Source: Bacillota bacterium (lineage in GTDB: Bacteria > Bacillota > Clostridia > Tissierellales > Peptoniphilaceae). Taken from it: a stretch of DNA of 64,000 bases. Shown here piece after piece: positions 34,891 through 42,989 of this stretch; within the stretch, counting starts at the first letter, position 1; the number at the start of each line of letters is the position of its first letter. The position numbers and the translations under genes are program-made. Location: positions 62,001 through 126,000 of the forward strand of contig JAUNLQ010000001.1 of assembly GCA_030532225.1 (NCBI GenBank). Direction: 5' to 3'. Under the pieces are notes generated by a model. That model was not told the DNA's origin and made no database searches. It saw only the letters and a program-made list of their open reading frames with translations.

Positions 34891-36297
34891 TTATTGAGCC
34901 TCTATGGCTTGGGAGATTTTTGTAGCAGCTTCTACAACTCCAGCTTGCCACTCTTCTACAGTCATGTCTCCATTGGCAACTGAGTTAACAGCTTCAAATA
35001 GAGAATCAGCTATAGAAACTCCTTCTACTGCAGGTGCTGCAGCCCAGCCACCCATAGCAGCCTTAGCTCCATCAGAATAAATTGAGAAGAAAAGTTTTGA
35101 GTCTTCATCTTCAATTAAATCTTCTGCTCCAACTATAGGTTGAACAGCTCCACCATTTTCTATAAAGGCCTTAGTCGCCTCATCAGAATATAGGTAGGCT
35201 ATAAAGGCCTTGGCAAGGTCTGCTTCCTTAGTGTCTTTTGAAATAAAGGCTTGTTCAAACCAAGAATAGGCATATCTGTCTGAGCCATCAATGGATGGTA
35301 GAGGCATAAAACCCCACTTAAAGCCTTCAGCAACTCCTTGAGCATCTGCCATTTCTCCTACAATCCAAGTACCATTTGGCATAAATAAGGCTTCGTTTTT
35401 CATAACAGCTAATTGGTTTTGGGTAAAGGATTCATTGTTGGCTTGAGCCACTGTATTTGGATGAACATAGTCTAAAATGCTTGCAAAATTTTGGAAAATT
35501 GGTGTGGCTTCGTTGGCCCAAGCATCTGCATCATAGTTCATTAATTTTTCAAATAATTCTGGTCCACCAACTTCATATATCATAGCAAAGGTAAAGGTAT
35601 CGAAGTAACCTGCTGTTGGATATGTGAATAGGGCTATGCCGTCTTTTTTCGCTTCTTCACCTAGGGCTAAAAATTCGTCCATAGTTTGTGGAAGGTCGTA
35701 CTTGCCTCCTGCTTCTTTAAACATGGCTTGGTTGTACCAAAGTCCTGTTGGTGAATAGAACAATGGAGCCAAATAAGTTTTTCCGTCTCCATAAGGATTT
35801 GTAACTGCTGTATCAGTAAAGCCAGGAGCAATTTTTTCTCCTACTGTTTGTTCTTCTCCAGGAACCTTCATAGATAAAACATCAGTAATATCCATAACCA
35901 TTTCTTCCTTAATCATAGTTTCAGTTAAGGCAGTTTCTTGGTTAAGTGAATTATAAATTACATCAGGAGCATTGCCAGCTTGGATTTCTGGTCTAATAAC
36001 TTCATAGATGTTCTTTTCAAATTGAGCTTCAACCTTGGCTCCAGTTAGCTTCTCAAAACCTTCAATAACTTTCATCCAACCTTCAGTTCCATAGCCACCA
36101 TCAAGGCCAGCTACTCTTAGGGTCTTACCTGCAAAGTCTAGGTCTGAAGCTTCTGTTCCTGCTTCATTCTTGTTTTCTTCAACTGGAGTACTTGTTCCAG
36201 CTTCTTGGTTTTCTTCAGGAGCTTTTTCAGTATTTGAACAAGCTGCCAAAGATAGGACTAAAACAAGGGCAAGTCCTAGGTATAAAATTCTTTTCAT
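34891..36297 (-). CDS. Extracellular solute-binding lipoprotein, lacto-N-biose/galacto-N-biose importer
   Basis: The 468-residue protein has a lipoprotein signal with lipobox LAAC at residues 17-20, then an acidic linker (EEN, TPVEENKNE) and a family 1 binding domain. Aromatic residues suited to sugar stacking (GLWYNQAMF, YAYSWFEQAF) are visible. It is first in the GNB/LNB operon. A strong promoter and inverted repeat lie upstream, and an attenuator downstream, which fits the high amounts of binding protein these importers need. The ligand is inferred from gnpA and nahK in the same operon. Confidence 0.9.
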   Translation of the reverse strand: MKRILYLGLALVLVLSLAACSNTEKAPEENQEAGTSTPVEENKNEAGTEASDLDFAGKTLRVAGLDGGYGTEGWMKVIEGFEKLTGAKVEAQFEKNIYEVIRPEIQAGNAPDVIYNSLNQETALTETMIKEEMVMDITDVLSMKVPGEEQTVGEKIAPGFTDTAVTNPYGDGKTYLAPLFYSPTGLWYNQAMFKEAGGKYDLPQTMDEFLALGEEAKKDGIALFTYPTAGYFDTFTFAMIYEVGGPELFEKLMNYDADAWANEATPIFQNFASILDYVHPNTVAQANNESFTQNQLAVMKNEALFMPNGTWIVGEMADAQGVAEGFKWGFMPLPSIDGSDRYAYSWFEQAFISKDTKEADLAKAFIAYLYSDEATKAFIENGGAVQPIVGAEDLIEDEDSKLFFSIYSDGAKAAMGGWAAAPAVEGVSIADSLFEAVNSVANGDMTVEEWQAGVVEAATKISQAIEAQ

Positions 36298-36327
36298 ACT
36301 TTCCTCCTAAAAAATACTATCCATATA

Positions 36328-36343
36328 GGTCTTTATTAAGACC
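36328..36343. promoter_or_regulatory. Inverted repeat (candidate operator) in the lacto-N-biose operon leader
   Basis: GGTCTT / AAGACC with a 4-base spacer lies between the promoter and the start codon of the binding-protein gene. Without a T run, it looks like a repressor site or leader hairpin rather than a terminator. Confidence 0.4.
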
Positions 36344-36363
36344 TTATAGCTTCATTTTACCCA

Positions 36364-36392
36364 ATTATAACATAAGGATCACAGCAGACCAA
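36364..36392 (-). promoter_or_regulatory. Sigma-A promoter of the lacto-N-biose/galacto-N-biose operon
   Basis: Minus-strand TTGGTC (36392-36387) and perfect TATAAT (36369-36364) with a 17-bp spacer, about 65 bp before the binding-protein start. Confidence 0.65.
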
Positions 36393-36482
36393 TATTTTTG
36401 ACTTATAAGTAGACTTATGACCTGAAAAAATTTACTGTCATTAAAAATTCTTTAAAAAAACTGATTTATTTCAAAGTTTTCA

Positions 36483-36511
36483 TTGCATTCTACTGGCCCT
36501 TCCTATATAAT
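36483..36511 (+). promoter_or_regulatory. Sigma-A promoter of the amino-acid ABC operon
   Basis: TTGCAT (36483-36488) and perfect TATAAT (36506-36511) with a 17-bp spacer. The transcript would have a leader of about 128 nt before the ATG at 36646. I see no known riboswitch in the leader. Confidence 0.65.
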
Positions 36512-36645
36512 GGTCTTTAAAAATATTTATTGAGCCCTGTCTTAGATTTGATTTAACTTAAAAGCAATGGATCTGGTCTTCCCAATTTTTCTTTAAGGCT
36601 TTAGCTTATGTTTTATCTCAGATGGGACTAATGGAGGTAAAGAAT

Positions 36646-37473
36646 ATGAAAAAATTTATAAATATTTTACTTATCCTTGTTTTAGGTCTAGGCCTAGTTG
36701 CCTGTAAGACAGAGGGCCAACAAGCAGATCAAGGAAATGAAACAACTTCTGCCATAGAAAAAATCCAAAACAAGGGGACCTTAGTTGTAGGTACATCAGC
36801 TGACTATCCACCATTTGAATGGATTTCCCATGATAGTGGCAGCGAGGAATATGTAGGCGTAGATATTGAACTGGCCAAGAAAATTGCAGAAGAACTTGGA
36901 GTTGAACTGGAAATAAAAAACATGGCCTATGAAGGTCTAGTAGGGTCATTGATGGTAGATGACATAGACCTAGTAATTGCAGGCATGGCAGCCAGTCCAG
37001 AAAAAATGGAACAAGTGGACTTTTCAGATCCTTACTACCAAGGTGGCCAAGTACTTTTGGTCCTAGAAGAAAACAAGGACAGCTACACAAGCTTTGCAGA
37101 CCTTGAAGGTAAAAAAATTGGAACTCAACTAGGTTCTACCCAACAAGGCCTAGCCAGCGAAAAATATGGATCAAATGTTTTTGGCTATGACCTAAACAAC
37201 GTCCTTATTGAACAGCTGAAAAATAAGTCCATTGACGTAGCCTTCCTTTCAGAAATTCCTGCCAAACAATTTGCAGCAATTACAGATGGCCTAGCCATAG
37301 TAGAACTTGCAGACCTTGAAGACGAAGATGGTTTTGCAGTTGCCTTAAACAAAAACCAAGATGACCTAAGAGACAAGATTTCTCAAATAATTAAAGATCT
37401 AAAAGATTCTGCCACTATCCAAGAGTGGTTAGATGAGTATATAGAACTTTCAACCAGCCAAGCTGGAAAATAA
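36646..37473 (+). CDS. Polar amino-acid ABC transporter, substrate-binding lipoprotein
   Basis: The ATG at 36646 with GGAGG at 36633-36637 gives 275 residues and a clean lipoprotein signal ending LGLVAC. The family 3 solute-binding fold is shown by GTLVVGTSADYPPFEW, VGVDIELAKKIAEELG and the region MAASPEKMEQVDFSDPYY. The Asp and Arg/Ser residues that normally hold the amino-acid backbone lie in this region. A hairpin terminator separates it from the permease gene. The ligand could be a basic or polar amino acid; the sequence does not decide. Confidence 0.92.
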   Translation: MKKFINILLILVLGLGLVACKTEGQQADQGNETTSAIEKIQNKGTLVVGTSADYPPFEWISHDSGSEEYVGVDIELAKKIAEELGVELEIKNMAYEGLVGSLMVDDIDLVIAGMAASPEKMEQVDFSDPYYQGGQVLLVLEENKDSYTSFADLEGKKIGTQLGSTQQGLASEKYGSNVFGYDLNNVLIEQLKNKSIDVAFLSEIPAKQFAAITDGLAIVELADLEDEDGFAVALNKNQDDLRDKISQIIKDLKDSATIQEWLDEYIELSTSQAGK

Positions 37474-37481
37474 AATTTCAT

Positions 37482-37510
37482 AGTCCCTAGATCAGCCTAG
37501 GGACTTTTTT
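37482..37510 (+). terminator. Intra-operon terminator/attenuator after the amino-acid binding-protein gene
   Basis: Stem AGTCCCTAG / CTAGGGACT with a 6-base loop and six T. Partial read-through would feed the permease and ATPase genes, which have no obvious promoter of their own. Confidence 0.8.
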
Positions 37511-37522
37511 AAAGGAGAATTT

Positions 37523-38200
37523 ATGAACTTTATTAATAATCAAATAGACTTTTTGTCAAAATATGGGGCCAGCTATATGCAAGGGGCACTTACTACCATC
37601 CAGCTGTCTATAGTTGGAGTAATTCTAGGCCTAAGCTTTGGAATACTTTTAGCCCTAATGAAAACTTCAAAAAATAAATTATTTAATTTCTTGTCCTCTG
37701 CCTATATAGAAATTGTTAGAGGAACTCCAATGCTAGTCCAAATAATGATAGTTTATTTTGGCCTAAAACAAATTATCCCAGACTCCTTGGCCTTTTTAAA
37801 GGCGCCAATGTTTTTGTGTTCCCTATCTATTTCCTTAAACTCTGCAGCCTATGTTGCAGAAATAATTAGATCAGGCATAAATTCTGTTGACAAGGGCCAA
37901 ATGGAAGCAGCCAGGTCCCTAGGTCTAAACAAAAGCCTGGCCATGAAAAAAATTATCCTGCCTCAGGCTATAAAAAATATTCTGCCAGCCTTGGTCAATG
38001 AATTTATAACCTTGATTAAGGAATCGTCAATTACTTATACAGTTGGAGTAGCAGAGCTAATGTATGCTGGAAAAAGCATTTCTTCTTCTACCTACCAATT
38101 TACCAAGCCCTTTGTCTATGCAGCCTTGATCTATTTTATAATGACATTTTCACTGTCTAAGGCCATGGGACTTTTAGAAAGGAGACTAGCCAATGATTAA
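37523..38200 (+). CDS. Polar amino-acid ABC transporter permease
   Basis: The 225-residue protein is of the HisM/GlnP family, with about five membrane segments, [10 protein letters not shown] near residue 70 and the ATPase-docking motif [22 protein letters not shown] near residue 125-147. GGAG lies eight bases before the start. It overlaps the ATPase gene by 8 bp. A single permease suggests a homodimer. Confidence 0.93.
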   Translation: MNFINNQIDFLSKYGASYMQGALTTIQLSIVGVILGLSFGILLALMKTSKNKLFNFLSSAYIEIVRGTPMLVQIMIVYFGLKQIIPDSLAFLKAPMFLCSLSISLNSAAYVAEIIRSGINSVDKGQMEAARSLGLNKSLAMKKIILPQAIKNILPALVNEFITLIKESSITYTVGVAELMYAGKSISSSTYQFTKPFVYAALIYFIMTFSLSKAMGLLERRLAND

Positions 38201-38915
38201 AGTTGAAAATTTAAAAAAATCTTTTGGGAATAATTTAGTTTTAAAGGGTATAAATGAAGAAGTGCAAAGAGGTGAAGTCCTAGTAATCATAGGACCATCT
38301 GGCTCTGGCAAATCTACTTTTTTAAGATGTCTTAATCTATTAGAGGAGCCAAGTGCTGGAAAAATCTTCTTTGACGGCCAAGAAATTACTAGAAAAGATG
38401 TAAATATCGACCAAGTTAGGGAAAAAATGGGCATGGTCTTCCAGTCCTTTAACCTTTTTAATAACCTAAATGTTTTGGACAACTTGACCCTAGCCCCTAA
38501 ACTAATAAAAAAGCTTTCAGCTGACCAGGCTGAGAAAAAGGCCATGGACCTTTTGGAAAAAGTAGGCCTAGCAGACAAAAAGCTAGCCTTCCCTGCTTCC
38601 CTATCAGGTGGCCAAAAACAAAGAATAGCCATAGCTAGGGCCCTGGCCATGGAACCAAAGCTAATGCTTTTTGATGAACCTACTTCAGCCCTGGACCCAG
38701 AAATGGTTGGAGAAGTCTTAGATATAATGAAGACCCTAGCCCAAGAGGGCATGACCATGGTTGTAGTAACCCATGAAATGGCCTTTGCTAGAGAAGTTGG
38801 AACTAGGATATTATTTATGGACCAAGGCCAGGTCTTAGAAGCTGGAAGTCCTGACCAAGTCTTTAATCATCCAGAAAATCCTAGGACCCAGGACTTTTTG
38901 TCTAAGGTCTTATAG
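38193..38915 (+). CDS. glnQ: Polar amino-acid ABC transporter ATPase (GlnQ type)
   Basis: The 240-residue protein has Walker [10 protein letters not shown], signature [14 protein letters not shown], Walker [15 protein letters not shown] and switch His in THEMAFARE. It is full length for the family, with no regulatory tail. It completes the three-gene importer. Confidence 0.94.
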   Translation: MIKVENLKKSFGNNLVLKGINEEVQRGEVLVIIGPSGSGKSTFLRCLNLLEEPSAGKIFFDGQEITRKDVNIDQVREKMGMVFQSFNLFNNLNVLDNLTLAPKLIKKLSADQAEKKAMDLLEKVGLADKKLAFPASLSGGQKQRIAIARALAMEPKLMLFDEPTSALDPEMVGEVLDIMKTLAQEGMTMVVVTHEMAFAREVGTRILFMDQGQVLEAGSPDQVFNHPENPRTQDFLSKVL

Positions 38916-38926
38916 CTAGGTGCTTT

Positions 38927-38974
38927 TTGACTTTAGCTTAATATTCTTTTATATTTTTCTAAATATGATATAAT
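38927..38974 (+). promoter_or_regulatory. Promoter region of the DUF1622 gene
   Basis: Two candidates: TTGACT (38927-38932) with TATATT (38950-38955) at 17 bp, and an extended -10 TGATATAAT (38966-38974) nearer the gene. Both fit the start codon at 39008. Confidence 0.55.
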
Positions 38975-39007
38975 CATTAAGGAAATTTATAAAATCGAGG
39001 TGAAAAA

Positions 39008-39361
39008 ATGAATTTTTTAAGTAAGTTAACAAGCCTAGTCCACGAGCCTTTTGCCTCTTTTGTTTACTTTCTAGCCTTATTAGTTGAAATCCTAGGAGTT
39101 ATAGTAATAGTAATTTCTATTTTCAGAACAGTGAAAAATCTTGTGGCCAACAGATTTAATTTTTCTGCAGCTGACCATGATCAAAGCTTAGGTGCTGGCT
39201 TAGCCAAGGCCTTGGAAATCTTTTTAGCTGGAGAAATTTTAATGACTTTATTAGCAGATTCTTTCCAAAGCCTAGGCCATATTGCAGCCCTAGTTCTTAT
39301 TCGTGTGACCATAGCTGTGGTAATCCACTGGGAGGCCAAGGCCAAAGAAGACAAACACTAA
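39008..39361 (+). CDS. DUF1622 family membrane protein
   Basis: The 117-residue protein has three hydrophobic segments (about 17-40, 63-83, 90-108) and the DUF1622 patterns SIFRTVKNL and LAKALEIFLAGEILMTL. Function is unknown for the family. GAGGTG precedes the start. It lies 17 bp before a glutaredoxin-like gene and probably shares its transcript. Confidence 0.85.
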   Translation: MNFLSKLTSLVHEPFASFVYFLALLVEILGVIVIVISIFRTVKNLVANRFNFSAADHDQSLGAGLAKALEIFLAGEILMTLLADSFQSLGHIAALVLIRVTIAVVIHWEAKAKEDKH

Positions 39362-39378
39362 AAGGAGTTGATTAGACA

Positions 39379-39666
39379 ATGGAAAACTTAGCCCTATTTG
39401 AAATAGGCACTTGTCCATACTGCCAAAAAGTTTTGAGCTTTATAGACAAGCACCACTTAGATATTAAGATGTTAAATATTGGTCAAGAAGAAAACAAAAA
39501 AGACCTTCTAAGACTAGGAGGGGAAGAACAAGTCCCTGCCCTTTTAATTGGAGATAAGGTTCTTTATGAATCAGATGATATTATAAAATACCTGGCAAAA
39601 ATAAATAATATCAGCACTACAGACGAGGATTTTGAGGCAGAAATCAGCTACTGCCCAATTTATTAA
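39379..39666 (+). CDS. Glutaredoxin-like thiol-redox protein
   Basis: The 95-residue protein has a CPYC active site (residues 13-16), the cis-Pro in EQVPALL and the glutaredoxin/GST-N ending DDIIKYL. It is a small cytoplasmic disulfide oxidoreductase. Which reductant it uses is unknown, as these anaerobes generally lack glutathione. The start has GGAG about 12 bases upstream. A second small gene starts 2 bp after its stop. Confidence 0.9.
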   Translation: MENLALFEIGTCPYCQKVLSFIDKHHLDIKMLNIGQEENKKDLLRLGGEEQVPALLIGDKVLYESDDIIKYLAKINNISTTDEDFEAEISYCPIY

Positions 39667-39667
39667 T

Positions 39668-39991
39668 ATGAAAGTATTATATTTCGGATCCAGGGAAAAC
39701 TTCTTGCCAGGCACAAAAACTTGTGGTATTAGCCAGGACCCAAACAGGGACGCCAGCCAATACGAGTCTTACTTGGAATTAAAAAAGTTCTTAGAAGGAA
39801 CAGATATAAAAGACCAAATCAGCTTAGACTTTGTAGACATAAAAGCAGACGACATGAGCCCTTATGAAAAAGTATCAGACCTACTAAAAGAATATGCAAG
39901 TCCAATAATCTCCATTGGAGACAAGGACTTTATAGTGGGCAAAAGTCACAATGTTAACATCTTTATGAAAATCAAAGAGAATTTAAAATAG
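39668..39991 (+). CDS. Small protein, possibly thioredoxin-fold, unknown function
   Basis: I chose the ATG at 39668, one base after the upstream stop, because it allows termination-reinitiation; it has no ribosome site of its own. A longer TTG-started reading overlaps the previous gene. The 107-residue product has one cysteine (KTCGIS, near residue 19), an acidic middle and a C-terminal region ASPIISIGDKDFIVG that recalls the cis-Pro half of glutaredoxins. It may be a partner of the upstream glutaredoxin. No family was recognised. Confidence 0.75.
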   Translation: MKVLYFGSRENFLPGTKTCGISQDPNRDASQYESYLELKKFLEGTDIKDQISLDFVDIKADDMSPYEKVSDLLKEYASPIISIGDKDFIVGKSHNVNIFMKIKENLK

Positions 39992-40020
39992 AACCTAGAC
40001 TTAATGTCCAGGTTCTTTTT
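39990..40020 (+). terminator. Rho-independent terminator after the DUF1622/glutaredoxin operon
   Basis: An 11-position stem (one A-C mismatch) begins AGAACCT and ends AGGTTCT, with a 5-base loop and T run. Confidence 0.8.
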
Positions 40021-40029
40021 CTTTTTTAT

Positions 40030-41313
40030 CTATACTCCAATTTTGATATTAAATAGAATCTTGTAGAACCTATAGATTACATAGCCTAAGATTAGATGAA
40101 TTATAAGGCTAACTGGCCTAGATATTTCAAAGACGTATAGGTTCATTTGGCCAACAAAGCCAAGGGTAGTTACTACTGCCAAGAAAAAGGCGTAGTTAGA
40201 TAAGCCCTTTTTCAAGACTAACATACCTGTTCTTTCTGCCTTGGCAGTCTTAGACCAGTACAAGCCTAGACCAAAAATTATTATAGTATAAAGAACTAAG
40301 CCTATGGTCATTAGCCTTTCATTAGAGAAGAAAGACTCCATTGGCGAATAGAGTGGATAGAAAATAGTATGGCGAATACTTTCTACAAACTTCAATATTG
40401 GCGCTGAACTTGAAAGACTAAGGCCAAGAATATCCCTCATCATTGCATAATCAGATTTTAACAAGAAAGGTCCTAAAAGGCCAATTATTAACATACCTAT
40501 ATGGCCAAAAATATTTCCTGCCACAGTTCCTAGGGCCACAATAGCTGTATAAAACATGGCGTTCCTAGCTAGGCTGTGAAAAATACTTGAAACAAGGTCT
40601 GTATTTAATAGTAGCTCAGACAAATATGAAGTATTCCACATAAAGGCTGTCATAGCAATAAAGACCAAATTGACCAAGCTTGTTATGATTATTCCTAGGC
40701 CTAACTTATACAAGTAGGTTTTGCTAGAAGACCATGGAAACATTCTAGTAAAGTCATAATAAGGAGTTAGGTGTTCCATAGAAGTAAACAAGATACCTAA
40801 GACAGCAGAAAATATCATTGCTCCAGTAATTGAATTTTCTATTCTTTTGCCCAAGGAAATTTTCCCCTTTACTATGCCTAGCTCTTCATTTCTAAAGTCA
40901 TTTTCTCTAAATAAACCTTCATAGACACCTATTCTATCTTCAAGTTCCCTTATTCTTTCTTCAAGCCAAATTTTTTCTCCTTGTTTATATTTATCTCTGT
41001 CTGCATTTATTTTTTTGTAGGCTTCTATAGCCTGTTCATAGTAAGCGTCATATTCTTCATAGATATTTGCTGGCAGCTTGTCTGGATATTTCTTTCTTAA
41101 TTGCTCCTCATAGGTCTCATAAAAGTCATAGTTAATTTGGTCTTCAAGAACTTGTTCTAAAGCAATTAAGGGTCTACCAATTTGGCGGGTTATAGTTTTT
41201 ATGTCAGTTTTAACAGAAAAAAAGCTGTTAATTATTATTACCAAAAACAAGAGACCTAACCAAAATCCATTTCTCTTTAAAAGTATTTTAGATATCCTAT
41301 TAAAGTCTTTCAT
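40030..41313 (-). CDS. ABC-2 type transporter permease of a YtrA-regulated system
   Basis: The ATG at 41311-41313 follows GGGAGG and is preferred over the reading from 41385. The 427-residue protein has one N-terminal membrane helix (about 12-28), a soluble, charged extracytoplasmic region (to about 155), then five or six membrane segments. This is the layout of ABC-2 permeases paired with GntR/ATPase operons. It overlaps the ATPase gene by 14 bp. Such systems often export peptides or antibiotics; the substrate here is unknown. Confidence 0.82.
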   Translation of the reverse strand: MKDFNRISKILLKRNGFWLGLLFLVIIINSFFSVKTDIKTITRQIGRPLIALEQVLEDQINYDFYETYEEQLRKKYPDKLPANIYEEYDAYYEQAIEAYKKINADRDKYKQGEKIWLEERIRELEDRIGVYEGLFRENDFRNEELGIVKGKISLGKRIENSITGAMIFSAVLGILFTSMEHLTPYYDFTRMFPWSSSKTYLYKLGLGIIITSLVNLVFIAMTAFMWNTSYLSELLLNTDLVSSIFHSLARNAMFYTAIVALGTVAGNIFGHIGMLIIGLLGPFLLKSDYAMMRDILGLSLSSSAPILKFVESIRHTIFYPLYSPMESFFSNERLMTIGLVLYTIIIFGLGLYWSKTAKAERTGMLVLKKGLSNYAFFLAVVTTLGFVGQMNLYVFEISRPVSLIIHLILGYVIYRFYKILFNIKIGV

Positions 41314-42181
41314 GGTCTTCCTCCCTTCCTCTTTCAAAATAAAATCTATCTTCAATTTGTAGAGGCAAAATGTCAAACTGAACAATTTCTTCTCTAGCCA
41401 GTTTTCTAACTACTTCTTCTTCCTTGCCAGCCATAAGAACAGTGTAGACCCTGCCTAGGTGATCCTTAACAATAACCTGGTCTAAAATTTCTTGAGGCAG
41501 CTTGTCTTTTACAACAACTTGGATCTTTTGAAAATCTAGGTCCTTGTCCTTGTCCACTCCTTGGATTTTTCCATCTAAGCCTATATAAAAAACTTGGTCT
41601 GCTATGCCTTGAAGTTCAGTAAGCTGGTGGGTTGAAATCAAAACAGTCCTTCCTTCTTGGCTGGCTCCTAGTAGGTACTGGATAATGGCCTTTTTATTTA
41701 AAACATCAAGACCATCTAGAGTTTCGTCTACAAGTAAAAACTGGGCCCCACTTGCCAAAACCATTAAAAGTCCAAGTAGGGTTTTGTTGCCCTTAGATTG
41801 GGTCTTAATAGTTTTCTTTAAATCTAGCTTTAGCTTCTTGGCTTCATTTATAACAAAGTCCCTGTTGAAGTTAGGATAAAGTATTTGGTAATATTCCATG
41901 GCCTTAAGACCTGTATTGTAAGCAAAAAAATCAAACCTATCTGGCAAAAAGGCAAGGTGTTGTAAAAGTTGTGGATAGTCAAAATAGTCTTTCACATCTA
42001 TATAGGCCCTGCCTCCATCTGGATCTATAATCCTGGCTAGGATTTTTAAAAGAGTAGTCTTGCCTGCTCCATTTCTTCCAACTAGACCATAAATATTTCC
42101 TTCAACAAGATCAAAAGAAATATCATCCAAAACCACTTTGCCATCAAAGGACTTGGAAATATTTTTTACTTCTAGTATCAT
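41300..42181 (-). CDS. ABC transporter ATP-binding protein
   Basis: The 293-residue ATPase has Walker A GRNGAGKTTL near residue 36, Walker B FLLVDETLDGLD, and switch His in STHQLTEL. The signature region SKGNKTLLGLLMVLA departs from the usual LSGGQ, as in the YtrB branch. A C-terminal domain of about 80 residues follows. It is the middle gene of a GntR-ATPase-permease operon and overlaps both neighbours. Confidence 0.9.
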   Translation of the reverse strand: MILEVKNISKSFDGKVVLDDISFDLVEGNIYGLVGRNGAGKTTLLKILARIIDPDGGRAYIDVKDYFDYPQLLQHLAFLPDRFDFFAYNTGLKAMEYYQILYPNFNRDFVINEAKKLKLDLKKTIKTQSKGNKTLLGLLMVLASGAQFLLVDETLDGLDVLNKKAIIQYLLGASQEGRTVLISTHQLTELQGIADQVFYIGLDGKIQGVDKDKDLDFQKIQVVVKDKLPQEILDQVIVKDHLGRVYTVLMAGKEEEVVRKLAREEIVQFDILPLQIEDRFYFERGREEDHERL

Positions 42182-42546
42182 TTTTGGTCCTCCTTAATTC
42201 GATTGTAGATTTCCCCTATTTGATCCAGGGAAATATTAAAAAATATAGTTTGCTGCAAAAGCTCCTCTAATTTTTCCAAGAGCTTTTCCCTTTCCCATTC
42301 TAATTTCTTTTGGTCAAGGCTAATAAAGGTTCCCTTGCCAACAACAGTTTGGATTAGGCCTAGGTTTTCCATTTCCTTATAGGCCCTAGTAATTGTAGAA
42401 GTGTTTACTAACAGATCCTTTGACAGGTCTCTTACAGAAGGAAGTTGGTCTCCTTCTTGGAAGTAACCCTTGGCTAAGGCTCCCTTAGTTTGGTCTACAA
42501 TTTGTTGGTATATGGGAATCTTACTGGCAAAATCTAATTTGTACAT
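42178..42546 (-). CDS. GntR-family transcriptional regulator, YtrA subfamily
   Basis: The 122-residue protein is of YtrA size. It has an N-terminal winged helix (PIYQQIVDQTKGALAKGYFQEGDQLPSVRDLS, shown in part) and a short C-terminal helical dimerisation region instead of a ligand domain. It leads the operon with an ATPase and permease. A perfect inverted repeat (42562-42584) upstream fits the YtrA-type operator, so autoregulation is very likely. Confidence 0.9.
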   Translation of the reverse strand: MYKLDFASKIPIYQQIVDQTKGALAKGYFQEGDQLPSVRDLSKDLLVNTSTITRAYKEMENLGLIQTVVGKGTFISLDQKKLEWEREKLLEKLEELLQQTIFFNISLDQIGEIYNRIKEDQK

Positions 42547-42561
42547 CCATATCCCTCCTTA

Positions 42562-42584
42562 GTGTATGGGTACTATCCATACAC
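42562..42584. promoter_or_regulatory. YtrA-type operator (inverted repeat)
   Basis: GTGTATGG / CCATACAC, 8-bp perfect arms with a 7-bp spacer, located between the promoter and the start codon of the GntR gene. The outer half GTGTA/TACAC is typical of YtrA-family sites. Confidence 0.75.
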
Positions 42585-42597
42585 TCCTCTTGTCTAT

Positions 42598-42626
42598 AAA
42601 ATACCATGCCTCTAGAAAAATTACAA
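42598..42626 (-). promoter_or_regulatory. Promoter of the YtrA-type ABC operon
   Basis: Minus-strand TTGTAA (42626-42621) and TATTTT (42603-42598) at 17-bp spacing, immediately upstream of the operator. Confidence 0.5.
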
Positions 42627-42837
42627 GTTACAATAAAGTAACAAGTTTTAGCTATAAATAATTTAAGGCTTATTAAAATTTGAAAATTTCCTTAATTCTT
42701 GGCCTTGCAAACGTAAACTAGAAATTATAGGCTTTTCTTTGTTTATAAATAAAAAATAAAAGAAAATTTTTATAAAAATCCCCTTTATCCTTCTTAATTC
42801 CTTGTTTGTAGCAGATAAAATCTTTTTTATTTTCTTC

Positions 42838-42866
42838 TTGACAAGTGCCTGTATTTTTTGTATCAT
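42838..42866 (+). promoter_or_regulatory. Strong sigma-A promoter with no gene downstream (candidate sRNA promoter)
   Basis: Perfect TTGACA (42838-42843) and TATCAT (42861-42866) with a 17-bp spacer. No open reading frame with a ribosome site follows before the terminator at 42965. Confidence 0.65.
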
Positions 42867-42872
42867 GTAATA

Positions 42873-42989
42873 GAACGGTAAGGAAATCGTTCCCCAAATG
42901 TAAGCGATTTCATTTAGTCTAAAAAGACAGCAATTAATTTTCTCCCTAAAATTAATAAAACAAAAGAGAGGCACAATGGCCTCTTTTTT
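42873..42989 (+). ncRNA. Candidate small regulatory RNA of about 117 nt
   Basis: Transcription from the promoter at 42838-42866 would start near 42873 and end at the intrinsic terminator at 42965-42989. Predicted by eye: hairpin I GAAATCG / CGATTTC (42883-42911) with a 15-base loop holding TTCCCC; a small hairpin GTCT / AGAC (42917-42928); hairpin III ATTAATTTT / AAAATTAAT (42933-42956) with loop CTCCCT. C-rich loops of this kind are typical of Firmicutes sRNAs that pair with Shine-Dalgarno sequences. It matches no RNA family I recognise (not 6S, SRP or tmRNA). Existence and function are inferred. Confidence 0.55.
42965..42989 (+). terminator. Rho-independent terminator of the candidate small RNA
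   Basis: Stem AGAGGC / GCCTCT with a 6-base loop and six T. No plus-strand gene precedes it, which is why an RNA gene is proposed. Confidence 0.75.

Noticed and set aside
36512..36645. Possible riboswitch in the 128-nt leader of the amino-acid ABC operon
   Set aside because: I searched by eye for T-box, SAM, lysine, glycine and guanine-type cores and saw none; no clear terminator or anti-terminator is present.
36671..37090. Minus-strand open frame of 139 codons antisense to the amino-acid binding protein
   Set aside because: Leu/Pro-rich shadow frame opposite a clear lipoprotein gene.
42663..42974. Minus-strand open frame of 103 codons across the candidate sRNA
   Set aside because: No ribosome site, very A/T-driven composition, hydrophobic low-complexity product, and it runs through a terminator and a strong plus-strand promoter.
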